From NCBI GenBank assembly GCA_963674555.1, contig OY771429.1, positions 868,001 to 932,000 on the forward strand: DNA of 64,000 bases, written 5' to 3'. Positions within the stretch are counted from its first letter, which is position 1; each line of letters starts with the position of its first letter. Positions 24,641 through 33,819 of this stretch are shown here, in pieces. This DNA comes from JBGMEA01 sp963674555 (lineage in GTDB: Bacteria > Bacillota > Clostridia > Eubacteriales > Anaerofustaceae). The position numbers and the translations under genes are program-made. Under the pieces are notes generated by a model. The model worked only from the letters and a program-made list of their open reading frames with translations, made no database searches and was not told where the DNA came from.

Positions 24641-26017
24641 CTATACTTTATGAATGCTTTCTCCGTGTAGATCGTGAAGCGCTTCCATAACCGCTTCACT
24701 CATAGTCGGATGCGGGAACATACAATCTCCCACTTGTCTTGCTGTCAATCTCAATTGTGTCGCTGTTGTCAAAACCTGTAATAAATCAGTTGCTCCGGTC
24801 CCTACGATCGTTGCACCGATGATCACATCATTTTTATCTGCGATCACCTTGACAAACCCTAACGGTTTCCCGTCAGCTTGTGCTTTTCCGAGCGCTTTGA
24901 AATCATATCTGCCGATCGTATACGAGATACATTCTTCTTTCAGGTTCGTTTCATTCATACCTACGCACGCGATCTGCGGATCGGTATAGACACAATCCGG
25001 TACGGCATGATAGGAAAGCATCGTCTTATCCTCGGAGATAATGTTATCTACTGCGGTCCATCCCTCTTTGCTCGCTACATGCGCCAGCATCGGTGTATCG
25101 ATGATGTCTCCGATCGCATAGATATTATCAATACTCGTCTGCAAGTATTCGTTTGCTGTCACGTGGCCGCTCTGTGTCAACGCGATTCCAAGTTCTTTCA
25201 ATCCGGCACCTTTTATAAAAGGTTTTCTGCCGACAGCAAGCAATAAATAACTTGCCTCAAGCTCTTTTTCGCTATGCAACCTTACGCGCACATTGTTGTC
25301 GCTTACGACTACTTCTTTTGCACTATCTCCGGTTATTAAACTAATTTTATCTTTTTTGAATTGTCTGACAAGTTGTTTTACAGCGTCCGGATCCATCGAT
25401 GGCAATATTTGCTCTTCCGATTCAACGATCGTGACATGCGTCCCTGTTTTGGCTAAGAACTGACCGATCTCACAACCGATCACACCGCCGCCGATGATAA
25501 TAATCGACTCAGGCGCGTCCATATCCAAAAGCTCATCACTCGTGATCATACGCTTACCGTCATATTCGAACAGCGTTGGTATGACCGGTTCGGAACCCGT
25601 TGCTAAAATGATATAATCCGTTTGCACGTATTCGATGCTGCCATCTTCTTCTGTCACTTCGATCGTATGTCGATCGACGCATTTGCCGAATCCGTTTAAA
25701 TAGGTCACACCGTTTTTATCCAAAAGATATCGGATACCTTTTTCCAATGAGGACGCGATCTTATTTTTGCGCTCGATGATCGCAGGATAGTCCACCGTTA
25801 ATTCGCCGTCGATCATAACGCCGAATAAGTGGCTGTTTCGGACTGTCTCATATACTTCACAACAAGCAAGCAATGCCTTTGTGGGGATACATCCCCTGTT
25901 TAAGCAAGTTCCGCCAACTTTGTCTTTTTCTATTAATGTGACTTCAGCTCCCTTTTTAGCCGCATATATCGCAGCTTCATAACCACCGGGACCTCCGCCG
26001 AGTATTGTGATTTTCAT
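24641..26017 (-). CDS. lpdA: Dihydrolipoamide dehydrogenase
   Basis: A 458-residue FAD/NAD disulfide oxidoreductase that reoxidises the lipoyl arm of GcvH. The FAD-binding GGGPGGYEAAIYAA, the redox pair in GGTCLNRGCIPTK (C38 and C43), the NAD-binding IIIGGGVIGCEIG, the second FAD motif and the C-terminal catalytic FPHPTMSEAVMEA are all intact. The length is normal. It lies 23 nt upstream of gcvH in the same operon. A perfect 13-bp hairpin (26054-26080) separates it from folD. Confidence 0.95.
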   Translation of the reverse strand: MKITILGGGPGGYEAAIYAAKKGAEVTLIEKDKVGGTCLNRGCIPTKALLACCEVYETVRNSHLFGVMIDGELTVDYPAIIERKNKIASSLEKGIRYLLDKNGVTYLNGFGKCVDRHTIEVTEEDGSIEYVQTDYIILATGSEPVIPTLFEYDGKRMITSDELLDMDAPESIIIIGGGVIGCEIGQFLAKTGTHVTIVESEEQILPSMDPDAVKQLVRQFKKDKISLITGDSAKEVVVSDNNVRVRLHSEKELEASYLLLAVGRKPFIKGAGLKELGIALTQSGHVTANEYLQTSIDNIYAIGDIIDTPMLAHVASKEGWTAVDNIISEDKTMLSYHAVPDCVYTDPQIACVGMNETNLKEECISYTIGRYDFKALGKAQADGKPLGFVKVIADKNDVIIGATIVGTGATDLLQVLTTATQLRLTARQVGDCMFPHPTMSEAVMEALHDLHGESIHKV

Positions 26018-26053
26018 AGTACCTCAGATCATATCTTCGGTATGCTTTATGCG

Positions 26054-26080
26054 CAGCGTTCGCATAGTATGCGAACGCTG
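26054..26080 (-). repeat. Intercistronic perfect hairpin between folD and lpdA
   Basis: CAGCGTTCGCATA and TATGCGAACGCTG are perfect 13-bp arms around one central base. No T-tract follows on either strand, so it is not a standard terminator. It may set relative mRNA stability or mark a processing site within the operon. Confidence 0.7.
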
Positions 26081-26096
26081 TCGCTGTTTGTACTGA

Positions 26097-27002
26097 TTAG
26101 TAAAGATCGTGCTGGATCTTTGTAGCTTTGATGATGTGTTGTCCAAGCAATGCTGTCGTGATCGGGCCAGTTCCGCCGCCGCATCCGGGTGTTGCGGAAG
26201 TGATCATAGCGACCTTTTCCAAACAATCCACATGAGCGTCTCCGGCTCTGATCTTTTTGCCTTCTTCGTTTAATACGAATTCGCCGTTTTCGTCTTTCAT
26301 TTGTGACATAGCAACGTCGATCAAAATACAATCTTCGCTGAGCATTTCAGGTTTTACAAGGCCGTAGATACCTGCAGCAGTAACTACGATGTCAGCAGCC
26401 AATGTATAAGATTTTACATCTTTTGTGAATACATGGCACATCGTAGCCGTTGCAAATTCATTCGTCATCATGATCGCAAGCGGTTTTCCGAGTACGTTCG
26501 AGTTATTGATGATCACAACGTCTTTGCCTTTTACGTCGATGTCATAATAGTCAAGCATAACCATAACGCCTTCAGCCGTACAAGGATAGAATCCTTTTTC
26601 GTCAGCGATCATGAGCTTACCTAAGTTTGTCGGGTTCATAGCATCCGGATCTTTGTCCGGGCTAAGGATGTATTTGATTTCTTCTTCATCAAGTTGTTCA
26701 GGAAGCGGTTTGAAGATCAAAATAGCATTGATCTTAGCGTCATCGTTGATTGATTTCAATTTATCAACGAATTCTGCTTGTGTTACTTCCATCGGGAATT
26801 CGTATGATTCAACTTTGATGTTTGATTTTCCCATTCTCGTGATGATACTTTTTTCGTAAGAGATCGATCCAGGATCCGCGCCTACACGCATGATAGCCAA
26901 TGTAGGTTGAATACCTTTGGCGATCAACGCATCAGCTTCGACGAGGATATCTTCGAGCATCGATGTGCTTACTTCTTTGCCTGATAATAATTTAGCAGTC
27001 AT
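26097..27002 (-). CDS. folD: Methylene-THF dehydrogenase (cyclohydrolase) FolD
   Basis: A 301-residue NAD(P)-dependent enzyme interconverting methylene-THF and methenyl-THF. The catalytic Tyr-Lys pair is seen in SYEKSI, then IFKPLPEQLDEE, the nucleotide loop NNSNVLGKPLA and the C-terminal TPGCGGGTGPITTALL. The usual loop GRSxxVGxP reads NNSNVLGKP, missing the Arg that often contacts NADP phosphate, so NAD could be the cofactor. fchA lies 12 nt upstream and may take over the cyclohydrolase step. Confidence 0.94.
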   Translation of the reverse strand: MTAKLLSGKEVSTSMLEDILVEADALIAKGIQPTLAIMRVGADPGSISYEKSIITRMGKSNIKVESYEFPMEVTQAEFVDKLKSINDDAKINAILIFKPLPEQLDEEEIKYILSPDKDPDAMNPTNLGKLMIADEKGFYPCTAEGVMVMLDYYDIDVKGKDVVIINNSNVLGKPLAIMMTNEFATATMCHVFTKDVKSYTLAADIVVTAAGIYGLVKPEMLSEDCILIDVAMSQMKDENGEFVLNEEGKKIRAGDAHVDCLEKVAMITSATPGCGGGTGPITTALLGQHIIKATKIQHDLY

Positions 27003-27014
27003 TGTTTATCTCTC

Positions 27015-27647
27015 CTAGCTATCTAAATTCTTTGCAACGTCATCATAAAGTTTGTCACAAAGTTTTGTTCCTTCTTCGATCATCGGAACCAGTTCTTTTC
27101 TTACGTCAGCAACATATTGTTCATCTTTGATCGAGTTGATGTTGATCAAAACGTTTAACCATCCGCCGAGTATCGCGCTTCTTAACAAAGCGACGCCTAC
27201 TCCTACGTCCGATAATGCGAGTTTTGAGCCTTTTACAGCCAATTCTTCATGCAATTTGATCGCTTCAAAAGCTGTCTTTACGATATCGATCGGAACGCTG
27301 CAAGCGACTTTTAAGCATTCTTCCATCACTTGTGCCTTGTGTGCTTTTTCTTCTTCTGTTTCTCTCGGAAGTCCGTAAGCTTTTGATAACGGTAAGAAGT
27401 TTTCAGCGTCTTGGTCGATCATATCCATCAGTTTATTTTTCAAAACTTCGGCGTCTTTCATGATCCTTTGGATGTCTTCTTCGTATTCCGCATATTTCTT
27501 TTTACCTGTCGTCAGATTACAAACCATTCCTCCGAGTGCAACGCCCAGTGCTCCGACAATAGCGGATACACCGCCACCGCCCGGTACAGGTTCTTTCGAA
27601 AAAGTTGCATCTACGAATTGATCGCAGGGGATTTGTGCATATTTCAT
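27015..27647 (-). CDS. fchA: Methenyl-THF cyclohydrolase
   Basis: A 210-residue all-helical FTCD-C-type cyclohydrolase that interconverts formyl-THF and methenyl-THF. The N-terminal EPVPGGGGVSAIVGALGVALGGMV and AKGSKLALSDVGVGVALLRSAI-like segment are family hallmarks. It sits between fhs and folD, the standard order in acetogens and purine/amino-acid fermenters. The ribosome site AAGGAG lies just before the ATG. Confidence 0.94.
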   Translation of the reverse strand: MKYAQIPCDQFVDATFSKEPVPGGGGVSAIVGALGVALGGMVCNLTTGKKKYAEYEEDIQRIMKDAEVLKNKLMDMIDQDAENFLPLSKAYGLPRETEEEKAHKAQVMEECLKVACSVPIDIVKTAFEAIKLHEELAVKGSKLALSDVGVGVALLRSAILGGWLNVLININSIKDEQYVADVRKELVPMIEEGTKLCDKLYDDVAKNLDS

Positions 27648-27844
27648 AATAGAGCTCCTTTCTGTTTTTTACGTTATTCTTAAATTCATTAAAATGAATG
27701 ATCGAATCACTATTTTGATTGCTTTTAAAGAGCATATTTTTCGATTTGATATTGTTTTGTATATCGTAAATACGTGTCGTTGATATTTATTGAATAGGAT
27801 TTTGAAAATCTTTAAAAATAACAGAATTTCTCTTTACATAGGAT

Positions 27845-27877
27845 AATTGCAGCAACCTTATAGCGGCTGCTGCAATT
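27845..27877 (-). repeat. Hairpin between fhs and fchA
   Basis: AATTGCAGCA and TGCTGCAATT (10-bp perfect arms, 13-nt loop) lie 25 nt after the fhs stop. No T-tract follows on the minus strand. Together with the 254-nt gap it may separate fhs expression from the downstream genes by attenuation or processing. Confidence 0.6.
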
Positions 27878-27901
27878 AAATTTTATTTTACTTGATTTAT
27901 C

Positions 27902-29659
27902 TTAGAATAAGCCTGAAACTTGTCCTGTTTCTGTGTCGACATCGATTCGACGATATCCAGGATCTGATCCTGTACCAGGCATCATGCTGATAGCACCAGC
28001 CATCGGGCAAAGGAATCTAGCTCCGCCATATACCAAGATGTCTCTGATCGGTAATCTCCAACCTGTCGGAACACCCTTAAGTGTCGGGTCATGTGAAAGT
28101 GACAAGTGAGTTTTAACCATCATTGTTGAATAGTCAGCGTATTTAGGATCGCTTTCGAATTTTTCTGCTTTTTCAAGAGCAAGCGGTTCCCAATCAACGC
28201 CGTCAGCGCCGTATACTTCTTTCGCGATAATTTCAACGCGTTCACGTAAAGGCATTTCCAACGGATAGAGGTATTTGATTTCTGTTTCTTCTTCACAAGC
28301 TTCGATAACAGCTTCAGCCAATTCGATTGCGCCTTCGCCGCCATATTGCCAGTGTTCAGATAATGCAACACGTACGCCTTTTTCTTCGCATAATCTTCTG
28401 ATCAATGCTACTTCAGCGTCTGTGTCAGTATAGAATTTGTTGATGCAAACAACCGGTTTGATTCCGCTCTTGATAACGTTGTTAACATGGTGGAATAAGT
28501 TAGCTGCACCTGCTTCAAGTAATTCGAGGTTTTCTTCAACGTATTCTTGCGGTAACGGACGACCAGGTAAAACTTGAGGTCCGCCTCCATGCATTTTAAG
28601 AGCACGGATCGTAGCAACTACGACTGATACGTGAGGAGCAAGTCCGCTCAAGCGGCATTTAACGTTCCAGAATTTTTCAAATCCGATGTCAGCTGCGAAA
28701 CCGGATTCTGTAACATGATAATCAAACAATTTCAAACCAACGCGGTCAGCGATGATACTGCTTTGTCCGATAGCGATGTTCGCGAAAGGTCCTGCATGAA
28801 CCATAACCGGTTGATGTTCAACCGTATAACAAAGTGTCGGATTGATCGTGTTTCTCATCCATGCTGTCATAGCGCCGGCAACTTCCAAATCTTCTGTCGT
28901 TACAGGGTTACCGTTTTTGTCATAAGCCATGATGATTTGTCCGAGACGTTTACGAAGATCAGCTAAATCAGTAGCAACTGCGAGGATAGCCATACATTCG
29001 CTTCCTACTGCGATACCGAACTTAGAATCCATTTCGAAACCGTCTTTCGGTCCGCCAAGACCCATACGGATGTGACGTAAGCCTTGAGCACAGAAGTCAA
29101 GAACCCAGCCCATTTCAACTCTTTCAGGATCGATATCAAGACGTTTGAGTCCGCGTTCTGCAAGTGTAGCATCATCATAGTTTGCTTCATGTTGCATACG
29201 AGCATTCAATGCTACCATTGAAAGGTTATGTGCGTTCATGATATCGTTGATGTCGCCTGTAAGACCCAATGAGAATTCTGTCATAGGCATAAGCAATGCG
29301 TTTCCGCCGCCTGCTGCAGTACCTTTAACGTTCATTGTCGGTCCGCCTGAAGGTTGACGCAAAGCGCCGCCTACGTTTTTGCCTAATTTTCCAAGACCTT
29401 CGATAAGGCCAAGGCTTGTTGTAGATTTACCTTCTCCGAGAGGCGTCGGTGTAACAGCCGTGATTTCAATGTACTTTCCATCCGGTTTGTCTTTAAGACG
29501 GTTCATGATTTTGATGAAATCCAATTTCGGTGTTTTTCCGTAAGGAATGATTTCTTCCGGCAATAAGCCCATCATTTCACGGAAATGTTCAACTGACGGT
29601 AATGTTTTTTCAGCTTCTTCAGCGATCTGCCAGTCTTTGTAGATTGTGGGATCTAACAT
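27902..29659 (-). CDS. fhs: Formate-tetrahydrofolate ligase
   Basis: A 585-residue ATP-dependent ligase that activates formate onto THF, the entry step of the methyl branch. The P-loop TPTPLGEGKSTTSLG, the PSGGPTMNVKGTAAGGG region, LTGDINDIMNAHN, and the C-terminal GTGSDPGYRRIDVD are diagnostic. It is about 25 residues longer than typical, with the extra at the N-terminus (LPSVEHFREMMGLLPEEI). It is first in the operon, behind TTGATT (29735-29730), a 17-nt spacer and TATTAT (29712-29707). Confidence 0.96.
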   Translation of the reverse strand: MLDPTIYKDWQIAEEAEKTLPSVEHFREMMGLLPEEIIPYGKTPKLDFIKIMNRLKDKPDGKYIEITAVTPTPLGEGKSTTSLGLIEGLGKLGKNVGGALRQPSGGPTMNVKGTAAGGGNALLMPMTEFSLGLTGDINDIMNAHNLSMVALNARMQHEANYDDATLAERGLKRLDIDPERVEMGWVLDFCAQGLRHIRMGLGGPKDGFEMDSKFGIAVGSECMAILAVATDLADLRKRLGQIIMAYDKNGNPVTTEDLEVAGAMTAWMRNTINPTLCYTVEHQPVMVHAGPFANIAIGQSSIIADRVGLKLFDYHVTESGFAADIGFEKFWNVKCRLSGLAPHVSVVVATIRALKMHGGGPQVLPGRPLPQEYVEENLELLEAGAANLFHHVNNVIKSGIKPVVCINKFYTDTDAEVALIRRLCEEKGVRVALSEHWQYGGEGAIELAEAVIEACEEETEIKYLYPLEMPLRERVEIIAKEVYGADGVDWEPLALEKAEKFESDPKYADYSTMMVKTHLSLSHDPTLKGVPTGWRLPIRDILVYGGARFLCPMAGAISMMPGTGSDPGYRRIDVDTETGQVSGLF

Positions 29660-29706
29660 GTTTTGGTTCCTCCTTAAAATATAGGTGTTTTATAGTCCTA
29701 AACTTA

Positions 29707-29735
29707 ATAATAATACTTTTCCCGAGCTAAATCAA
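29707..29735 (-). promoter_or_regulatory. Promoter of the fhs operon
   Basis: Minus strand TTGATT (29735-29730), 17-nt spacer, TATTAT (29712-29707). The leader of about 40 nt leaves no room for a riboswitch. The rest of the gap (29740-29982) contains no gene; I see only short hairpins such as GCGAAC/GTTCGC (29894-29925). Confidence 0.65.
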
Positions 29736-29982
29736 CTTTACGATGATTTTCTGTCATTTTCCCGCATCCTGTGCGTATCCGATCCTTTCGAAACAATGCG
29801 GAGAGCCCATCGCAATCGACTGCTACGAGAACCCTGCGATACATGCAACTGCAGTACCATCGGGGGATCATTTTTAAGTTAGTATACTTTTTGCGAACGT
29901 CTTGATGTCGGTGTGTTCGCTCTTGCGCAAAGTCCGTTCATTCGATCGGATCGGATTGGACGATCCTTGCCAAGCATTCGTG

Positions 29983-30780
29983 TTAATTGGATTTGATATT
30001 TTTGAAGCTTATCTTCGCAAATGCATTGCTCAAGATAAAGCATACAAACGATAATATCGGTATCGAGATGATCTCTTTGACCAATCTCATCGGCAACAGC
30101 GCAAATACGGTCATGCCGTATAGATCCGCAAGGAAGATCGTGTTGAGGACCAACCCGCAAATCACCGAGACACCCGTCACAACGAATAATATCTTCGTTG
30201 CCGGTATCGCCGTATTGGTGTTCTCTTTTTTTCTGAGTAGCCATACTAAACTCAAAGAGTAAAGCACAAGCACTGCCAAGAGAAGACCTAAGACATACCA
30301 TTGCACGACTTCTCCGTTCATATAGAGGGCGCCGCTTTCAATCGTGACGATCCCCCCTGACCAGAGGAGAAACACCATACCCGCGATCAATATAATAAAA
30401 TTGATCACATTGAGCATAGAAAAGTTTGGTTCTTTCCTGCGTTTTTTTACCCAGTAGAAGACAATACCCGGAATGAATCCTGTCAATGCGCTCGTTAAGG
30501 TGAATCCGAGGTGCATTACCCCGCCGCCTCTGAGCATAAAATTGAGAAGATCCGCGATTACTCCTACCGCAAACCCCCATAAGGGTCCTAAGAATATGCC
30601 CGCCATCATGATCGGGACTGAGCTGAAATTAAATCGAATCTGCGGTGTAAAATAGATTTCAAAAGCAACTTTAAGCACCGCGCTCAAAGCAACAAAGACA
30701 GCGGCATACACTAAAGTGTTTACATAATTGCGTCCTCGCTTTGAGGGTTTGTTGGTTGAATTGGCAGCATTACTGTTCAT
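29983..30780 (-). CDS. folT: Folate-type ECF transporter S component
   Basis: A 265-residue membrane protein with five to six main helices plus a C-terminal extension. AFEIYFTPQIRFNFSSVPIMM and GPLWGFAVGVIADLLN are the substrate-binding S-component pattern of the folate ECF family (FolT). It captures folate for the energy-coupling factor modules, which are not in the window. The ATG at 30780 follows AAAGGA at 7 nt. A THF riboswitch lies 65 nt upstream, which supports the folate assignment directly. The C-terminal three helices make it longer than usual FolT. Confidence 0.88.
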   Translation of the reverse strand: MNSNAANSTNKPSKRGRNYVNTLVYAAVFVALSAVLKVAFEIYFTPQIRFNFSSVPIMMAGIFLGPLWGFAVGVIADLLNFMLRGGGVMHLGFTLTSALTGFIPGIVFYWVKKRRKEPNFSMLNVINFIILIAGMVFLLWSGGIVTIESGALYMNGEVVQWYVLGLLLAVLVLYSLSLVWLLRKKENTNTAIPATKILFVVTGVSVICGLVLNTIFLADLYGMTVFALLPMRLVKEIISIPILSFVCFILSNAFAKISFKNIKSN

Positions 30781-30844
30781 TTTTTTTCCTTTCACAAGTA
30801 ACACTCCCGCAGGCCTGTAAAACAGACTAACTGTATTAACAAAT

Positions 30845-30941
30845 CAGCGGAAGCAGTAAGGCACCGCAGCCGATACGCATCGGCCTTCGTTCATAAGCTA
30901 CATCCCATCTTTATGATACTTGACGCACCTTACCTACTCTG
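30845..30941 (-). ncRNA. Tetrahydrofolate (THF-I) riboswitch
   Basis: On the minus strand the RNA reads CAGAGTAGGTAAGGTGCGTC, AAGT, then GATGGGATGT, AACGAAGG, CGGTGCCTTACTGCTTCCGC. These are the conserved elements of the THF-I class (GAGTAG, GTGCGTyAAGTG, GGGATG, AACGAAGGCcG, CGGTGCmTTACTGCnTCCGCTC). The 3' strand CTTCCGC can alternatively pair with GCGGGAG 38 nt downstream, close to the folT start, giving a plausible on/off switch. Confidence 0.92.
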
Positions 30942-31694
30942 TACATAATTTCTAAAATTAAATATTCAATTGTAAGGGTTTATTTACATAAGCGATCCCT
31001 TGTTCCTTCTTTAAATAAGGATTTTGTCAAAACGGTCGAACGGTTCAACATATGCGATTAGTCATGATGTAAGTCGTATGTCGATCGATGTATGTTCGAT
31101 CCGTCTTATGCAAGTAAGATAACCTGTGCCAGCTTAAGATCGCTCTAAGGTTTCCGTACATTCTGCAAGTCATCCGTCAACATCAGCGCTTGCACTCACA
31201 CTGATGAAAGCTTACGCTTCACTCCGCTTTGCGATAGCTTTTTTCGGTTGGTTGCGACGCATCCTCCATTCGCATTTAGCGGCAAGGTATTTGTCGTGAA
31301 CCGACCGTTAGTGACTATTCAAAAACCTCCTCCAAAGTTTTTTGCGGTAATGCAGTGATTATATTCTCATTTTAATTTGAGACACATTAATATCCGCAGC
31401 CGCTGCATATTTTATATTACGATGCTAAAATATGTCGGCTGTGTTACGTGAGATTTTGTTGTGTATTTGAACGTTCGCTCTGCGCGAAACAATATTGACT
31501 TTTTTTGAATTATCTTGGATTGTACCCTAATTTTCTTTACTTTTAATTATCGGGACTATATAATAAAAACGATACTATTAAATTGAAAATATTCATGATC
31601 ATATCATAAGACATATGATAGGGGTATGAAACGATTAAATTGTACCATTAACCATATAAAAACACAAGCCTTTTTATAGAATCAGGAGGAAAAT
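30942..31694. other. Long gene-free region with strong RNA-like structure
   Basis: No convincing reading frame is present. Between about 31000 and 31330 the sequence is richer in GC than its flanks and folds well. One hairpin has GGTTGGTTGCGAC (31246-31258) with GTCGTGAACCGACC (31293-31306), about 13 bp with G-U wobbles on the plus strand. CATCAG/CTGATG (31181-31206) and AAAGCT/AGCTTT (31207-31242) are adjacent stems. It may encode a noncoding RNA upstream of the corrinoid activator. Near 31605-31626 lies an inverted repeat, ATCATAT/ATATGAT, in front of that gene. Confidence 0.45.
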
Positions 31695-33521
31695 ATGGAA
31701 AAAATCAAGGTCAACTATGTTAACGAGGGAATCGTTTATGAGGCGGAAAAAGGGAAACTGTTATCCAAGATCAATGAAGAAGCGGGTTTCGCGCAAGATC
31801 TGGTTTGCGGTGGCAACGGAAAATGCGGAAAATGCGCTGTTGAAATAAGCATCGACAACGTCGATGAGACTGTCTTAGCTTGCCAATACGAAGTCATGGG
31901 AGATATCGAGGTCAAAAGGATCCATAACCTTGCAAACAGACTTGTCAATGTGCTCACATCGGATCTGGAACTGGAAGGTTCGATCGATCCGTTCTTAAGG
32001 ACGTTACGTATCAAAGGTAGCGATATGGACGTTGATCATTGCACAAGTTTTGCAGAAGTCGTCAAAGAAAAATTCAAACTTCAATCATTTAGCTATGAAG
32101 CGATGAAAAAATTAGCACGTTACGGTACGGTCACCGATCCGGAACGTTCTTTCAATTTGATCATCTTCAAAAAAGAAGTCATCGATATTCTTATCGATGA
32201 TGACGAAGATGTCTACGGTTTTGCGATCGATATCGGATCGACCACGATCGCAGGCTATTTATACAATATGAACACACTTGAACTAATGGGGACATACTCA
32301 GCACTCAATCAACAAACTGCACTCGGCGCCGATGTTATCAGCAGGATCGGATATGCGATAAAAGAAGAAAACGGTACTGAAGTCATGCAGAAAAAAGTCA
32401 TCGACACGATCAATCAACTCATGGAAGGCGCTAAAGGCGATGGTTACGATCCCGAAAGGATCTATCACATGGTATTGTGCGGAAACTCAACAATGCAACA
32501 TCTGTTTTTAGACTTTTATCCCGGTTCACTCGGGCGCGCTCCTTTTGTCAGTGCGACGAGAGATTTCGTTGAGATCAACGGTAATGATTGCGGCGTAAAT
32601 ATGAATGATAACGGTAAGATAACGTTCTTGCCTTTACTCGGCGGATTCGTCGGAGCGGATACCACAGCCGTATTGATAGGCATCAAAGACGATGATAAAC
32701 CACGTGTCATCATCGATCTCGGAACAAACGGAGAAATAGCCGTCGGAACGGATGAAGATTATCTTGTTGCTTCAACAGCTTGCGGACCTGCACTAGAAGG
32801 TGCGGGGCTTTCCTGCGGCATGCGTGCGGCAGACGGCGCGATACAACACTTCGATATCGACGACGATCAAAATATCGTGCTCGATGTTATCGGAAACGTT
32901 CCGTCTATCGGCATTTGCGGATCCGGCATCATTGATATTTTAGCTGAATTATTGCGTCACAAAATATTTAACAACCGCGGTAAAATGTTCTCGCAAGAGG
33001 AGTACGTGGCACTTTTCGGCGCTGATAAGCTCTCACCGCGTTTATTCAAAGTAAATGATCAGAACGCATTTATGCTCTCATCCGCCGAAGAAGACGGATC
33101 GGGACAGGATGTTTACTTCACACAAGGCGACGCGCGTTATGTGCAATTAGCCAAAGCGGCGATCGCAACAGGTTGTGAAATACTCGTATCGAATTACGGT
33201 ATGGACAGGACAAAATTCGAAGAAGTTTGCCTTGCGGGCGCATTCGGTAATTATCTGGATGTTGATAACGCACAACACATCGGACTGCTACCGACTTATG
33301 AAGGCGTACCGGTACGTTCGATCGGAAACGGTGCGGGCACAGGTGTACAAATGTATCTGTTGGATCAAGGCATTCACAGAAAATGCAAAAAAGTTCAGGA
33401 AAACGCTGAACACACCGAACTCAATTTCCAAGAAGATTTCAGAGACACTTACTTCGGAGAAATGTACTTCAAAAACGGTTTTAACGAAAAAGCCGGCGAA
33501 GAAGAAGAAAACGAATATTAA
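31695..33521 (+). CDS. Corrinoid activation protein (ferredoxin-ASKHA ATPase)
   Basis: A 608-residue reductive activator of corrinoid enzymes of the RACo/RamA-like type. The N-terminus is a [2Fe-2S] domain with CGGNGKCGKC and a fourth Cys in ACQYE. The ASKHA-type ATPase part begins at FAIDIGSTTIAGYLYN and continues with VLCGNSTMQHLFL, DLGTNGEIAVG, TACGPALEGAG and LAGAFGNYLD. It uses ATP to return Co(II) cobalamin to Co(I) on methyltransferase corrinoid proteins. It is the only activator in the window and therefore the natural partner of the corrinoid protein at 503-1132. Ribosome site AGGAGG. Confidence 0.92.
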   Translation: MEKIKVNYVNEGIVYEAEKGKLLSKINEEAGFAQDLVCGGNGKCGKCAVEISIDNVDETVLACQYEVMGDIEVKRIHNLANRLVNVLTSDLELEGSIDPFLRTLRIKGSDMDVDHCTSFAEVVKEKFKLQSFSYEAMKKLARYGTVTDPERSFNLIIFKKEVIDILIDDDEDVYGFAIDIGSTTIAGYLYNMNTLELMGTYSALNQQTALGADVISRIGYAIKEENGTEVMQKKVIDTINQLMEGAKGDGYDPERIYHMVLCGNSTMQHLFLDFYPGSLGRAPFVSATRDFVEINGNDCGVNMNDNGKITFLPLLGGFVGADTTAVLIGIKDDDKPRVIIDLGTNGEIAVGTDEDYLVASTACGPALEGAGLSCGMRAADGAIQHFDIDDDQNIVLDVIGNVPSIGICGSGIIDILAELLRHKIFNNRGKMFSQEEYVALFGADKLSPRLFKVNDQNAFMLSSAEEDGSGQDVYFTQGDARYVQLAKAAIATGCEILVSNYGMDRTKFEEVCLAGAFGNYLDVDNAQHIGLLPTYEGVPVRSIGNGAGTGVQMYLLDQGIHRKCKKVQENAEHTELNFQEDFRDTYFGEMYFKNGFNEKAGEEEENEY

Positions 33522-33531
33522 TTCTATAAAC

Positions 33532-33566
33532 AAAAAAGACCGCGCTTACCGCGCGGTCTTTTTTTG
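33532..33566 (+). terminator. Terminator after corrinoid activator gene
   Basis: AAAAAAGACCGCGC/GCGCGGTCTTTTTTT, a near-perfect GC-rich stem with long T-tract; also usable from the minus side. Confidence 0.93.
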
Positions 33567-33591
33567 TTACAGTCATTAAAAGTCTTATGCC

Positions 33592-33819
33592 TTATTCAAG
33601 CATTTCATAGTCAAACACTTCACCGATCGGAACACCGAACACATCAGCTATGCGAAACGCCAATTCCAAAGACGGCGAATATTTCCCCGCCTCAACGGAA
33701 ATGATCGTTTGACGCGAAACGCCCACTTTCTCCGCCAAATCCTTCTGTGTCATTTCGTCGGCAAAAAATCTCAATGTGCGAATGTTGTTTTTGATCGTAA
33801 TATTTTTACCTTTAGCCAT
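33592..33819 (-). CDS. Small XRE-family regulator
   Basis: A 75-residue single-domain helix-turn-helix protein. The motif MTQKDLAEKVGVSRQTIISVEAG is the Cro/C1-type helix-turn-helix, followed by SLELAFRIADVFGVPIGEVF. The ATG at 33819 follows AAAGGG and overlaps the upstream membrane-protein gene by 8 nt. Such short regulators commonly pair with a small membrane protein and control their own promoter. A 30-bp inverted repeat at 34363-34392 is the obvious target. Confidence 0.88.
   Translation of the reverse strand: MAKGKNITIKNNIRTLRFFADEMTQKDLAEKVGVSRQTIISVEAGKYSPSLELAFRIADVFGVPIGEVFDYEMLE

Noticed and set aside
30942..31694. Cobalamin riboswitch, RNase P RNA, tmRNA or SRP RNA in the gap before the corrinoid activator
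   Set aside because: None of the invariant sequence boxes of these RNAs could be found on either strand.
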